Made by a program: the position numbers and the translations under genes. Below the pieces are notes generated by a model. The model made no database searches. It was not told where the DNA came from and saw nothing but the letters and a program-made list of their open reading frames with translations. From Gallionella sp. UBA6045 (lineage in GTDB: Bacteria > Pseudomonadota > Gammaproteobacteria > Burkholderiales > Gallionellaceae), in NCBI GenBank assembly GCA_002429165.1, contig DIYV01000028.1:1-7774 (forward strand): a DNA stretch of 7,774 bases, read 5' to 3'. Positions 1 through 6,856 of this stretch are shown here, in pieces; position 1 is the first letter of the stretch, and each line of letters starts with the position of its first letter.

Positions 1-2
1 CG

Positions 3-614
3 GCGAACAGCAATTTGCTGGGAACGATCGGTTGGGGCAGAGATACCCTGGACAGCGCAATTTATACCACCGAAGGGTCGGTGCAACGCGCGACAGCGGA
101 AATTTCGTTGCCGGTGTTCGACATGCGTTACTACAAACTGGATTACCTGCAGCAATGGTTTCATCCGTTGAGCAAAGATTTGACCTTGATGTTGCATGGC
201 GAGGCCGGTGTTGCAGGCGGTTATGGAAGCAAGGACTTGCCATTCTTCAAGAATTTCTATGCCGGAGGTCCGGGTTCGGTGCGTGGTTATGATTCAAATT
301 CGCTGGGTCCGCGCGATTCGACGGATGCGGTATTGGGCGGTCCGCGCCGGGTGCTCGCTGGAGCCGAAGTGTTGGCGCCTTTTCCCGGGATGGGTAATGA
401 GAGGTCTGTGCGCCTGAGCGGATTCATAGATGGCGGGGCGATATATGGTCCAGGCGATCTGCCCGGGAGTGCCGGAATGCGCTATTCTGCCGGCGTGGCC
501 CTGACCTGGATATCCCCGGTGGGTCCGCTAAAATTTAGTTATGCTGTGCCTATCAACAAGCAGCCGCAGGATAAATTGCAAAAATTCCAATTTACTTTGG
601 GCTCGGTGTTCTGA
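3..614 (+). CDS. bamA: BamA outer-membrane assembly factor, C-terminal barrel (5' truncated by window)
   Basis: BamA is the Omp85-family core of the BAM complex, which folds and inserts beta-barrel proteins into the outer membrane. About 203 residues are visible and the frame is open to the window edge, so the POTRA domains and first barrel strands lie outside. The fragment shows the loop-6 signature GGPGSVRGYDSNSLGPRD (about nt 264-317), with the conserved VRGY/F arginine. It also shows alternating amphipathic strands and a final strand ending QFTLGSVF, the C-terminal Phe typical of outer-membrane barrels. The following gene is skp, then lpxD, the standard bamA context. TamA or another Omp85 protein is an alternative, but the gene order and the loop-6 motif favour BamA. 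The TTG at 15 is internal, not a start. Confidence 0.95.
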   Translation, partial: ANSNLLGTIGWGRDTLDSAIYTTEGSVQRATAEISLPVFDMRYYKLDYLQQWFHPLSKDLTLMLHGEAGVAGGYGSKDLPFFKNFYAGGPGSVRGYDSNSLGPRDSTDAVLGGPRRVLAGAEVLAPFPGMGNERSVRLSGFIDGGAIYGPGDLPGSAGMRYSAGVALTWISPVGPLKFSYAVPINKQPQDKLQKFQFTLGSVF

Positions 615-662
615 AGCCGGGTACAAGCGCAAGGGTGCACCGCGAGGTGGACAAATGCGTTA

Positions 663-677
663 CCAGTCCGAGACTGG
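663..677 (+). other. Stem-loop in the bamA-skp leader
   Basis: The bases CCAGTC and GACTGG form a perfect 6-bp stem with a CGA loop, ending 16 nt before the skp ribosome binding site. A smaller hairpin lies just upstream at 638-649 (CACC, a GCGA tetraloop of GNRA type, GGTG). There is no T tract, so this is not an intrinsic terminator. It may modulate translation or mRNA processing between bamA and skp, or be part of a degraded structured RNA. Confidence 0.4.
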
Positions 678-706
678 ACGGAATAGATGATGAGGGAGAG
701 ATGATG

Positions 707-1240
707 ATGAAGACGATGATCAAAGCGGGTATGTTGGCCATATTGCTGTGTGCCGGTGTGGCGCAGGCCGGGGATTTCAAAGTCGGAGTGGTGGACACCG
801 AGCGCGTGTTGCGTGAGTCTGCTCCGGCGATGCAGGCAGAAAGTAAAATCGAAAAGGAATTTTCCGGACGCGACCAGACAATCAAGAAGCTGATGAAACA
901 GGCGAAAGATTTACAAGCTTTGCTGGACAAAGATGACGGTAAGCTTACGGATTCGGATCGTCGCAACAAGGAACGCGAATTGACTGCAATGAATGTCGAC
1001 TTGCAACGCATGCAGCGCGAATTTCGCGAAGATTTGAATTTGCGCAAGAACGAAGAGTTGGCCATCGTGCTGGAGCAAGCCAACAAAGCGATTCAGGCGA
1101 TTGCTAAAGAAGAAAAGTATGACCTGATTTTGCAGGAAGCGGTGTACCGCAATCCAAAAATTGACATCACCGATATGGTGATCAAGCGGCTTGCCGACAG
1201 CAAACCGGACAGCAAGGCTGATAACAATCCCGGCAAATAG
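707..1240 (+). CDS. skp: Skp/OmpH periplasmic chaperone
   Basis: Skp is a periplasmic trimeric chaperone that holds unfolded outer-membrane proteins on their way to BAM. With this start the product is 177 aa, close to the family size. Residues 1-21 are a Sec signal peptide: Lys2 and Lys6, a hydrophobic core MLAILLCAGV, and an AQA cleavage site before Gly22. The mature protein begins DFKVGVVDTERVLRESAPAM, typical of the OmpH family. A long charged coiled-coil arm follows (about 43-130), then the C-terminal body strand with YDLILQEAVYRN. Three consecutive ATG codons (701, 704, 707) follow GGGAG at 694-698. Spacing favours 704 or 707, and I chose 707. The longer frame from 635 would put about 22 residues before the signal peptide, which is unlikely. 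Confidence 0.9.
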   Translation: MKTMIKAGMLAILLCAGVAQAGDFKVGVVDTERVLRESAPAMQAESKIEKEFSGRDQTIKKLMKQAKDLQALLDKDDGKLTDSDRRNKERELTAMNVDLQRMQREFREDLNLRKNEELAIVLEQANKAIQAIAKEEKYDLILQEAVYRNPKIDITDMVIKRLADSKPDSKADNNPGK

Positions 1241-1255
1241 CCGGGGGATTTTCGT

Positions 1256-2296
1256 ATGACTGTTTCCTACCGATTATCCGAGATTGCAGCGCGATTGGGC
1301 GGACGGGTATTGGGGCATGCCGACGCGCGTGTTTCACAGGTTGCGACGCTGGAAACCGCGCAGCCTGGCCAGATCAGTTTTCTCACCAACAGTAAATATC
1401 ACGCCCAGCTGGCCGGCACCAAAGCCGAAGCAGTTATTCTGGGCGAAGCCGATGCGGATGCGACCGCATTGCCGCGCATCATCTCCGATAATCCCTATGC
1501 CTATTTCGCCCGGGTCTCCGCGTTGCTGAACCCGCTGCAGGATTATGCCCCCGGCATACATGCAAGCGCCGTCATCGAAAGCGGCGCGCAAATTTCGCCG
1601 CAGGCCTATATCGGCCCTCAGGTGACGGTCGCGGCCGGCGCGGTGGTCGGTGCTGGAACCGTGGTGATGGCTGGGTGCAGCATCGGCAAAGATGCGGTGC
1701 TGGGCGAACATACCCGGCTCTATCCCGGCGTGGCTGTCTATCACGGCTGTGTCATCGGAAGCCATGTCATCGTGCATTCCGGTGCGGTGATCGGCGCCGA
1801 CGGTTTCGGCTTTGCAATGGATGCAGGCCGGTGGCTGAAGATCCAGCAGATCGGCCGCGTGGTCATCGGCGATCACGTCGAAATCGGCGCCAATACCACC
1901 ATCGACCGCGGTGCGCTGGACGACACCGTGATCGAGGAGGGTGTGAAACTCGACAACCAGATACAGGTTGCGCACAACGTGCATATCGGCGCGCATACCG
2001 TTATCTCGGGTTGTGTGGGGATCGCCGGCAGTGCCACGATCGGGAGATACTGCCGCATCGGCGGCAGCGCGGGCATCCTCGGCCATCTGCAGATCGCCGA
2101 CGATGTCGAGATCGCACCATTCACGCTGATCGGCAAATCCATCACCGAACCGGGCCGCTATGCGGGAATATATCCGTTCACCAAAAATGACGAATGGCGC
2201 GTCAATGCCGTTCACCTGCGCCATCTGGGCGATCTGGTCAAGCGTGTCAAGAAACTGGAAAAAGAAATCGAATCGTTAAAAGGGGAGAAAAAATGA
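1256..2296 (+). CDS. lpxD: UDP-3-O-(3-hydroxyacyl)glucosamine N-acyltransferase LpxD
   Basis: LpxD transfers a 3-hydroxyacyl chain from ACP to the 2-amino group of UDP-3-O-acylglucosamine, the third step of lipid A synthesis, in the cytosol. The 346-aa product has the usual layout. An N-terminal uridine-binding domain covers about 1-100 ([12 protein letters not shown] at 41-52). A left-handed beta-helix of hexapeptide repeats covers about 103-290, and a C-terminal helix rich in Lys and Glu covers about 320-346. His240 in QVAHNVHIG matches the catalytic His239 of E. coli. GADGFGF (180-186) is the conserved loop. GGGGGA at 1243-1248 lies 7 nt before the ATG. The gene starts 15 bp after skp and overlaps fabZ by 4 bp, so it is translated within the same operon. 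Confidence 0.97.
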   Translation: MTVSYRLSEIAARLGGRVLGHADARVSQVATLETAQPGQISFLTNSKYHAQLAGTKAEAVILGEADADATALPRIISDNPYAYFARVSALLNPLQDYAPGIHASAVIESGAQISPQAYIGPQVTVAAGAVVGAGTVVMAGCSIGKDAVLGEHTRLYPGVAVYHGCVIGSHVIVHSGAVIGADGFGFAMDAGRWLKIQQIGRVVIGDHVEIGANTTIDRGALDDTVIEEGVKLDNQIQVAHNVHIGAHTVISGCVGIAGSATIGRYCRIGGSAGILGHLQIADDVEIAPFTLIGKSITEPGRYAGIYPFTKNDEWRVNAVHLRHLGDLVKRVKKLEKEIESLKGEKK

Positions 2297-2739
2297 GTAC
2301 AACGATGGACATTCATGAAGTGCTGGATCATCTGCCGCATCGCTATCCGTTCCTGCTGATCGACCGGGTGCTCGATTTCGTGCCGAACGAGAGTATCGTG
2401 GCGCTGAAGAATGTCACCATAAACGAACCGTTTTTTCCCGGCCACTATCCGCACCACCCGGTGATGCCGGGGGTACTGGTGATCGAGGCGATGGCGCAGG
2501 CAGCGGCCATCCTGTCATTCAAAACGATGGGCACTTTGCCCAGCGATGATTCGGTGTATTACTTCGTCGGCATCGACAACGCACGTTTCAAGCGTCCGGT
2601 CGGTCCCGGCGACCAGTTGATCCTGAAGGTATCGATCGCGATGAACCGCCGCGGCATGTGGAAATTCAGCGGCAAGGCCGAGGTGGACGGGCAGGTCGCG
2701 GCCGAGGCGGACCTGATTTGCACGCTGAAAACCAAATAA
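2293..2739 (+). CDS. fabZ: 3-hydroxyacyl-[acyl-carrier-protein] dehydratase FabZ
   Basis: FabZ dehydrates 3-hydroxyacyl-ACP to trans-2-enoyl-ACP in fatty-acid elongation. It competes with LpxA and LpxD for the same hydroxyacyl-ACP, hence its place among the lipid A genes. The 148-aa hot-dog-fold protein shows [13 protein letters not shown] near the N terminus, the catalytic motif [15 protein letters not shown] with His51, and Glu65 in IEAMAQ. The start at 2293 is chosen because it overlaps the lpxD stop (ATGA) and has GGGGAG about 7 nt upstream (2282-2287). A second in-frame ATG at 2305 would also leave the domain intact. The frame extends further upstream into lpxD, but that part lacks family similarity. 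Confidence 0.97.
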   Translation: MSTTMDIHEVLDHLPHRYPFLLIDRVLDFVPNESIVALKNVTINEPFFPGHYPHHPVMPGVLVIEAMAQAAAILSFKTMGTLPSDDSVYYFVGIDNARFKRPVGPGDQLILKVSIAMNRRGMWKFSGKAEVDGQVAAEADLICTLKTK

Positions 2740-3530
2740 TGAGCAGTCTGATCCATCCGACCGCGATCATCCATCCCAATGCCAGGCTGGCCGGCGATGT
2801 GTCGGTCGGCGCCTATTCCATCATCGGCGAACACGTCGAGATCGGTGCGGGAACGGTGGTCGGACCGCATGCAGTCATCGACGGCCATACCAGCATCGGC
2901 AAGGGCAACCGCTTCTTCCAGTTCAGCTCGATCGGCGAAATCCCGCAGGACAAAAAATACAAAGGCGAACCGACCCAACTGGTCATCGGCGACAACAATA
3001 CCATCCGCGAATGCTGCACTTTAAATCTGGGCACGGTGCAGGATGGCGGCGTGACCTCGATAGGCAGCGACAACTGGATCATGGCCTATGTGCATGTTGC
3101 GCATGATTGTCACATTGGCCATCACAACGTCATCGCCAACTCGGTGCAGTTTGCCGGGCACGTGACGGTCGGCGATCACATCCTGATCGGTGGTTTGAGC
3201 GGCATCCACCAGTTCGTGCGCATCGGCGATTTCGCGATGATCGGCTTCCAGACACGTTTGTCTCAGGACCTGCCACCGTTCGTGACAGCCGTGGGCAATC
3301 CGGCCGAAGCCAAGGGCCCGCATCAGGAAGGGCCGCGCCGCGCGGGTTATTCGGCGCAGCGCCTCGACATGATCAAGCAGATGTACCGCACCCTGTATCG
3401 CGCGGGAAGCAGCTTCGATGCGGCCAAGAAGGAAATCGAAGGATTGCGCGGCCAGGTTCCGGAAGCCGATGCCGATATCGATAACATGATGGCGTTCCTG
3501 AGCAAGGCCAGCCGCGGCATCGTACGCTGA
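2739..3530 (+). CDS. lpxA: Acyl-[ACP]-UDP-N-acetylglucosamine O-acyltransferase LpxA
   Basis: LpxA catalyses the first step of lipid A synthesis, moving a 3-hydroxyacyl chain from ACP to the 3-OH of UDP-GlcNAc in the cytosol. The 263-aa product (E. coli 262) has hexapeptide beta-helix repeats over about 1-185 and a helical C-terminal domain ending SKASRGIVR. His122 in VHVAHDCHIG matches catalytic His125 of E. coli. His119, His141 and His157 match His122, His144 and His160. Residue 170 is Phe in AMIGFQTR, where E. coli has the chain-length ruler Gly173; a bulky residue there predicts a shorter acyl chain such as C10-C12. The start codon shares one base with the fabZ stop (TAATG), so translation is coupled. 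Confidence 0.97.
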   Translation: MSSLIHPTAIIHPNARLAGDVSVGAYSIIGEHVEIGAGTVVGPHAVIDGHTSIGKGNRFFQFSSIGEIPQDKKYKGEPTQLVIGDNNTIRECCTLNLGTVQDGGVTSIGSDNWIMAYVHVAHDCHIGHHNVIANSVQFAGHVTVGDHILIGGLSGIHQFVRIGDFAMIGFQTRLSQDLPPFVTAVGNPAEAKGPHQEGPRRAGYSAQRLDMIKQMYRTLYRAGSSFDAAKKEIEGLRGQVPEADADIDNMMAFLSKASRGIVR

Positions 3531-3536
3531 ATCAGC

Positions 3537-4697
3537 ATGAACCAGCCGAAAACCATTGCCATCGTGGCGGGAGAAGCCTCAGGCGACCTGCTGGGCAGCC
3601 ATCTGATGGCTGCCTTGAAACAACAGTTACCCGGCATACAATTCGTTGGCATCGGAGGTCCCAGGATGCAATCCGCGGGCATGAAAGTTTTGTTTCCAAT
3701 GGAAAAACTTGCGGTGAACGGCTATATCGAGGTGCTGCGCCATTTCTTCGAGATCCTCGGCATCCGCCGCAAGCTGCGCGATCATCTCCTCGCAAACAAA
3801 CCCGACCTGTTCATCGGCATCGATGCGCCGGATTTCAACCTCGGCCTGGAGCTGCAGCTCAAGCAGCACGGCATCACCACGATCCACTATGTCAGCCCGT
3901 CGATCTGGGCATGGCGCGGCGAGCGCATCCATAAGATCAAACGTGCGGTCTCGCATATGCTGGCGCTGTTCCCGCATGAGCCTGAGCTCTACCGGCAAGC
4001 CGGCGTGCCGGTGGATTTTGTCGGACACCCGCTTGCCGATATTATTCCAATCCAGCCAAAGCGTGCAGAGATGCGCGAGACGATGCGCATTCCGTTGAAT
4101 GCAAAAGTGTTCGCATTTCTTCCCGGCAGCCGCCAGAGCGAGGTAAAACATCTCGCTCTCACCTATATCGAAACTGCCAAACTAATCCTGAAAAAATTGC
4201 CGGATGCGCGCTTCCTCGTGCCGTTGGCAAGTCGCGAAACGCGGATGATTTTCCAGCAGGTACTTTTCGATTGTGATGCCCAGGATTTGCCGATCACCTT
4301 ATTGTTCGGGCATGCGCAGGATGCGATGATTGCCGCCGATGGTGTGTTGGTCGCGTCGGGAACCGCCACGCTCGAAGCAGCCCTGCTCAAACGGCCGATG
4401 GTGATCACCTACCGCATGCCGGCATTCTCATGGTGGCTGATGAAGCGGAAAGGTTACCAACCGTATTACGGTTTGCCCAATATATTGTGCGGGCGCTTCG
4501 TCGTGCCGGAACTGATGCAGGAGGATGCGACACCGGAAAATCTTGCACAGGCACTGCTCAATCTGGTCAATGATGATAATGAGGTGACGCAGCTGGAACA
4601 GACTTTCACCGAACTCCATTTGGCGCTGCGACAGAACACCGCTCAAAAAGCGGCTGCGGCCATCCTGCCTTATTTGCCTGCGCATGAGAGCCTCTAA
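3537..4697 (+). CDS. lpxB: Lipid-A-disaccharide synthase LpxB
   Basis: LpxB (glycosyltransferase family 19) joins UDP-2,3-diacylglucosamine and lipid X into the beta-1,6-linked disaccharide of lipid A, at the inner face of the cytoplasmic membrane. The 386-aa length is normal. Visible motifs are GEASGD (12-17), FIGIDAPDFN (92-101), YVSPSIWAWR (118-127), FVGHPLAD (161-168), LPGSRQSEV (195-203), SGTATLEAALL (274-284) and GLPNIL (312-317). It begins 6 bp after the lpxA stop with no clear Shine-Dalgarno sequence, so coupling to lpxA is likely. The stop is immediately followed by the large palindromic insertion, instead of rnhB. Confidence 0.97.
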   Translation: MNQPKTIAIVAGEASGDLLGSHLMAALKQQLPGIQFVGIGGPRMQSAGMKVLFPMEKLAVNGYIEVLRHFFEILGIRRKLRDHLLANKPDLFIGIDAPDFNLGLELQLKQHGITTIHYVSPSIWAWRGERIHKIKRAVSHMLALFPHEPELYRQAGVPVDFVGHPLADIIPIQPKRAEMRETMRIPLNAKVFAFLPGSRQSEVKHLALTYIETAKLILKKLPDARFLVPLASRETRMIFQQVLFDCDAQDLPITLLFGHAQDAMIAADGVLVASGTATLEAALLKRPMVITYRMPAFSWWLMKRKGYQPYYGLPNILCGRFVVPELMQEDATPENLAQALLNLVNDDNEVTQLEQTFTELHLALRQNTAQKAAAAILPYLPAHESL

Positions 4698-5089
4698 TAA
4701 TCTACTGCGCGATTCGATAGCTGCGTTGCACCAAAGGTACGCAATCCGCTATCCGGCTGGCCGGATGCGGAGTTGTCAGCGCGGTATTCGCTCCTCGCCT
4801 ACCCATTTGGTATGTCTCGTTCGCTGCGTTGACCAGCGACTTGGCTGGTGTTCTTTTGGCAGCTTAGTCGAATGGCCATGCAAGGCTCCGTGCGCCTTGC
4901 TCTCAAAACAGCGGCTGCGACACGTTACTGATAGAACTACTAGCCATTCGACTAGGCGAGCCAACTACACTCGCCAAGTCGCTGGTTATGGCGAAGCCAG
5001 CCGATTGCGGGAACAGCCGCTAGTTGCCTCTCCCGCACCGGATGCTTCGCAACACCGTGTCAAGGCAACCTCGCTACGATTCCTAGAGG
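4691..5089. repeat. Large imperfect palindrome (MITE-like fold-back) between lpxB and rnhB
   Basis: This roughly 400-bp stretch has no recognisable gene. It folds back on itself. Perfect inner arms are ACCAGCGACTTGG (4832-4844) with CCAAGTCGCTGGT (4974-4986), and TAGTCGAATGGC (4865-4876) with GCCATTCGACTA (4943-4954). Outer pairing is weaker but continues, for example GTTGC at 4725-4729 with GCAAC at 5065-5069. The extreme ends CCTCTA (4691-4696) and TAGAGG (5084-5089) are perfect complements. Local hairpins lie at 4751-4766 (ATCCGG, CTGG loop, CCGGAT) and 4880-4900 (GCAAGG, CCTTGC). A frame of 138 codons stays open from 4684 to 5100, but its Arg/Ser/Cys-rich product looks like translated repeat and not a protein family. 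I infer a mobile or dispersed non-coding repeat inserted into the operon. No clear target-site duplication is seen. Confidence 0.65.
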
Positions 5090-5096
5090 TTCACGA

Positions 5097-5687
5097 ATGA
5101 ACAATGTTGTACTTATTTGCGGCGTGGACGAAGCCGGGCGAGGCCCGCTGGCCGGTCCGGTCAGCGCGGCGGCGGTGATCCTCGACCCGGATAATCCCAT
5201 CACAGGTTTGGCCGATTCAAAGAAGCTTTCCGAAAGACAGCGCGATCAACTCGCCCCCGTCATCCGCGAACGCGCGCTGGCATGGGCGGTGGCCTATGCC
5301 GATGTGGATGAAATTGACCAAATGAACATCCTGCAAGCCACGCTGCTGGCGATGCGCCGTGCCGTGCTGGCCTTGCACATCCGGCCGCAGCAAGTGCTGG
5401 TGGATGGGCTGTATTGTCCGCAGACCGGTATTCCCAGCCGGGCCATCGTGAAGGGTGACAGCAAGGTCGCCGCGATTTCCGCCGCTTCGATCCTGGCGAA
5501 GACCGCGCGGGATGCGCTGATGCTGGAGTTGCACCAAGCCTATCCGCACTACGGATTCGCCGGCCACAAAGGCTATCCCACCGCAGCACATCTTGCCGCG
5601 TTGCGCGAACATGGGGTATCGATCGTACATCGCAAAAGTTTCAGGCCGGTGCGTGAACTTTTGTTCCCCCTCGCAGGACAGGGGTAG
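5097..5687 (+). CDS. rnhB: Ribonuclease HII
   Basis: RNase HII cuts RNA in RNA/DNA hybrids and starts removal of single ribonucleotides misincorporated in DNA. The 196-aa product contains the family signature [14 protein letters not shown] with catalytic Asp11 and Glu12. Asp103 in LVDG and Asp121 in VKGDSK complete the DEDD metal-binding set, followed by [30 protein letters not shown] is also conserved. A ribosome binding site (AGAGG at 5085-5089) lies 7 nt before the ATG, inside the outer end of the upstream palindrome. rnhB normally follows lpxB directly; here about 400 bp intervene. Confidence 0.97.
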   Translation: MNNVVLICGVDEAGRGPLAGPVSAAAVILDPDNPITGLADSKKLSERQRDQLAPVIRERALAWAVAYADVDEIDQMNILQATLLAMRRAVLALHIRPQQVLVDGLYCPQTGIPSRAIVKGDSKVAAISAASILAKTARDALMLELHQAYPHYGFAGHKGYPTAAHLAALREHGVSIVHRKSFRPVRELLFPLAGQG

Positions 5688-5745
5688 GGAAAAGAGCTGA
5701 TTTCATGTATCGTACTGACCAACCAACTGTTACCGGATAAATATT

Positions 5746-6198
5746 ATGGCCCTGTTCAAACTGATCCATCTGCTCGCCGTCCTGATCTGGGTCGGCGGCA
5801 TGTTCTTCGCCTATGTGGTGCTGCGCCCGGCTGCGGTGGAGGCATTGGAACCGCCGCAGCGTCTGCGCCTGTGGGATGCGGTATTTCGCCGTTTCTTCGT
5901 CTGGGTGTGGGGCGCGGTTGCAGCACTTCTGGTCAGCGGTTTGTATCTGGTCTATTTGTTCGGAGGCATGGCACATGTGGGGCTTCACATCCACATCATG
6001 CTGACGATGGGTCTGGCGATGATGGTGATCTATGGCTATGTGTTTTTCGCCTGCTATGTGCCGTTCAGCTTGCATGTTGGCAAGCAACGCTGGAAAGAGG
6101 CGGGAGAACTGCTGGGCAAAATACGCAAGCTGATTGCCGTGAATCTGGCGTTGGGACTGCTGACCGTGTGCGTGGCGGTGATTGGGGCGTGGGCGTAG
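5746..6198 (+). CDS. CopD-family four-helix membrane protein
   Basis: A 150-aa integral inner-membrane protein with four predicted helices at about 6-28, 50-72, 85-107 and 126-148. The N-terminal motif IHLLAVLIWVGGMFFAYVVLRPA and histidines at 8, 77, 81, 83 and 110 resemble the CopD copper-resistance domain, where such residues may bind copper or haem. Small stand-alone members are common in proteobacteria, and their function is not established. The gene lies 58 bp after rnhB on the same strand. Its ribosome binding site is weak (GGAT near 5735). I see no other copper genes nearby, so a role in copper handling is only a family-level inference. Confidence 0.75.
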   Translation: MALFKLIHLLAVLIWVGGMFFAYVVLRPAAVEALEPPQRLRLWDAVFRRFFVWVWGAVAALLVSGLYLVYLFGGMAHVGLHIHIMLTMGLAMMVIYGYVFFACYVPFSLHVGKQRWKEAGELLGKIRKLIAVNLALGLLTVCVAVIGAWA

Positions 6199-6199
6199 G

Positions 6200-6230
6200 T
6201 TGTCATGCAATGCATGAGGATTGGTATAAA
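6200..6230 (+). promoter_or_regulatory. Candidate sigma-70 promoter with internal 15-bp palindrome, upstream of the TPR gene
   Basis: A -35-like TTGTCA (6200-6205) and a -10-like TATAAA (6225-6230) are separated by 19 bp. The -10 is preceded by TGG, giving an extended -10 element (TGnTATAAA), which compensates for the long spacer. Within it, TCATGCA-A-TGCATGA (6203-6217) is a perfect palindrome overlapping the -35 box and spacer, the usual place for a repressor operator. It lies just after the copD-like stop, about 100 bp before the TPR start, so it probably drives that gene separately from the operon. The rest of the leader, 6231-6332, holds no gene that I can see. Confidence 0.45.
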
Positions 6231-6332
6231 TCGGCTGTGGTGAGCTGTTGCCCGGCTGATGGCATACCGTCTGTCCGGCACGAACCGGGGCAGCGCATCG
6301 ATTCTTGAACTTTCGGTTTGGAGAACGAGGCT

Positions 6333-6758
6333 ATGGACGAAAAGAACTCTGTCGCTCGACTCAAAAAGCGTCTCAATACAGATAGCAACGATATCGATGC
6401 AGCGATAGCTCTGGGTAACATCTATTACGACCACGGGGATACCGGACAATCGATACTCTATTACCGGCGTGCGCTAGATATCAATCCCGATTTGGCCGGT
6501 GTGAGGACTGATCTTGGCACGATGTATTGGCGCAATGGCGATATCAGCCTGGCAGAACAGGCTTTCCGTGAAGCAATTGCCAGTGATCCGGGCTTCGGTC
6601 ATGCCTACGTGAATCTTGGCCTGTTATTGCATCGTGCCAAGAACGATGTCAGGGAGGCGCGTGCTGTCTGGCAAAAACTGCTGGCGGTTGATCCCGAACA
6701 TGATGTGGCAACCAAGGCGCGCGAGTTGCTACAGGAAACGGCAGCCCTGATCAATTAG
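6333..6758 (+). CDS. Tetratricopeptide-repeat protein
   Basis: A 141-aa soluble protein without a signal peptide, built of three consecutive TPR units at about 20-53, 54-87 and 88-122. Each shows the repeat pattern: ALGNIYYDHGD..ALDINPD, LGTMYWRNGD..AIASDPG, NLGLLLHRAKN..LLAVDPE. A short charged N-terminal helix (KNSVARLKKRL) and a C-terminal capping helix flank them. TPRs bind partner proteins, and the partner cannot be told from the sequence. I chose the ATG at 6333 because GGAG (6320-6323) lies 9 nt upstream. A TTG at 6318 would add five residues but has no better site. The gene ends about 100 bp before the convergent msrA stop. Confidence 0.85.
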   Translation: MDEKNSVARLKKRLNTDSNDIDAAIALGNIYYDHGDTGQSILYYRRALDINPDLAGVRTDLGTMYWRNGDISLAEQAFREAIASDPGFGHAYVNLGLLLHRAKNDVREARAVWQKLLAVDPEHDVATKARELLQETAALIN

Positions 6759-6856
6759 ACTTGAATAGTTCGATAAACTAGTGTTCTTGTAAACACTGCA
6801 AATATCCACCCATTGGCTAGCTGAACGCCGGTTACCGGTCGCCGATACCGGCTTCC

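Noticed and set aside
635..706. Upstream start for skp
   Set aside because: It would place about 22 polar residues in front of a clear signal peptide, and the good ribosome binding site is at 694-698, before the ATG cluster.
1334..2224. Long reverse-strand frame of 296 codons opposite lpxD
   Set aside because: It is a shadow of the hexapeptide-repeat codons of lpxD. Its product is a Asp/His-rich low-complexity string with no family features.
4691..5089. Integron attC site or known intergenic repeat such as a Correia element
   Set aside because: No attC core pair (GTTRRRY with RYYYAAC) in the right arrangement and no Correia-type terminal sequence are visible, and no integrase is nearby.
4684..5100. 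A 138-codon open frame as a real protein-coding gene between lpxB and rnhB
   Set aside because: It lies across a palindrome, has no ribosome binding site, and its Arg/Ser/Cys-rich product shows no domain, signal or helix pattern. I treat it as translated repeat.
5666..5685. Terminator at the end of rnhB
   Set aside because: CCCCT/AGGGG gives only a 5-bp stem with an 8-nt loop, lies partly in the rnhB coding region and has no T tract after it.
6780..6852. Terminator between the convergent TPR gene and msrA
   Set aside because: AGTGTT/AACACT (6780-6797) and GCCGGT/ACCGGC (6827-6852) can pair, but neither is followed by a T tract on either strand and the second has a 14-nt loop. Not strong enough to call.
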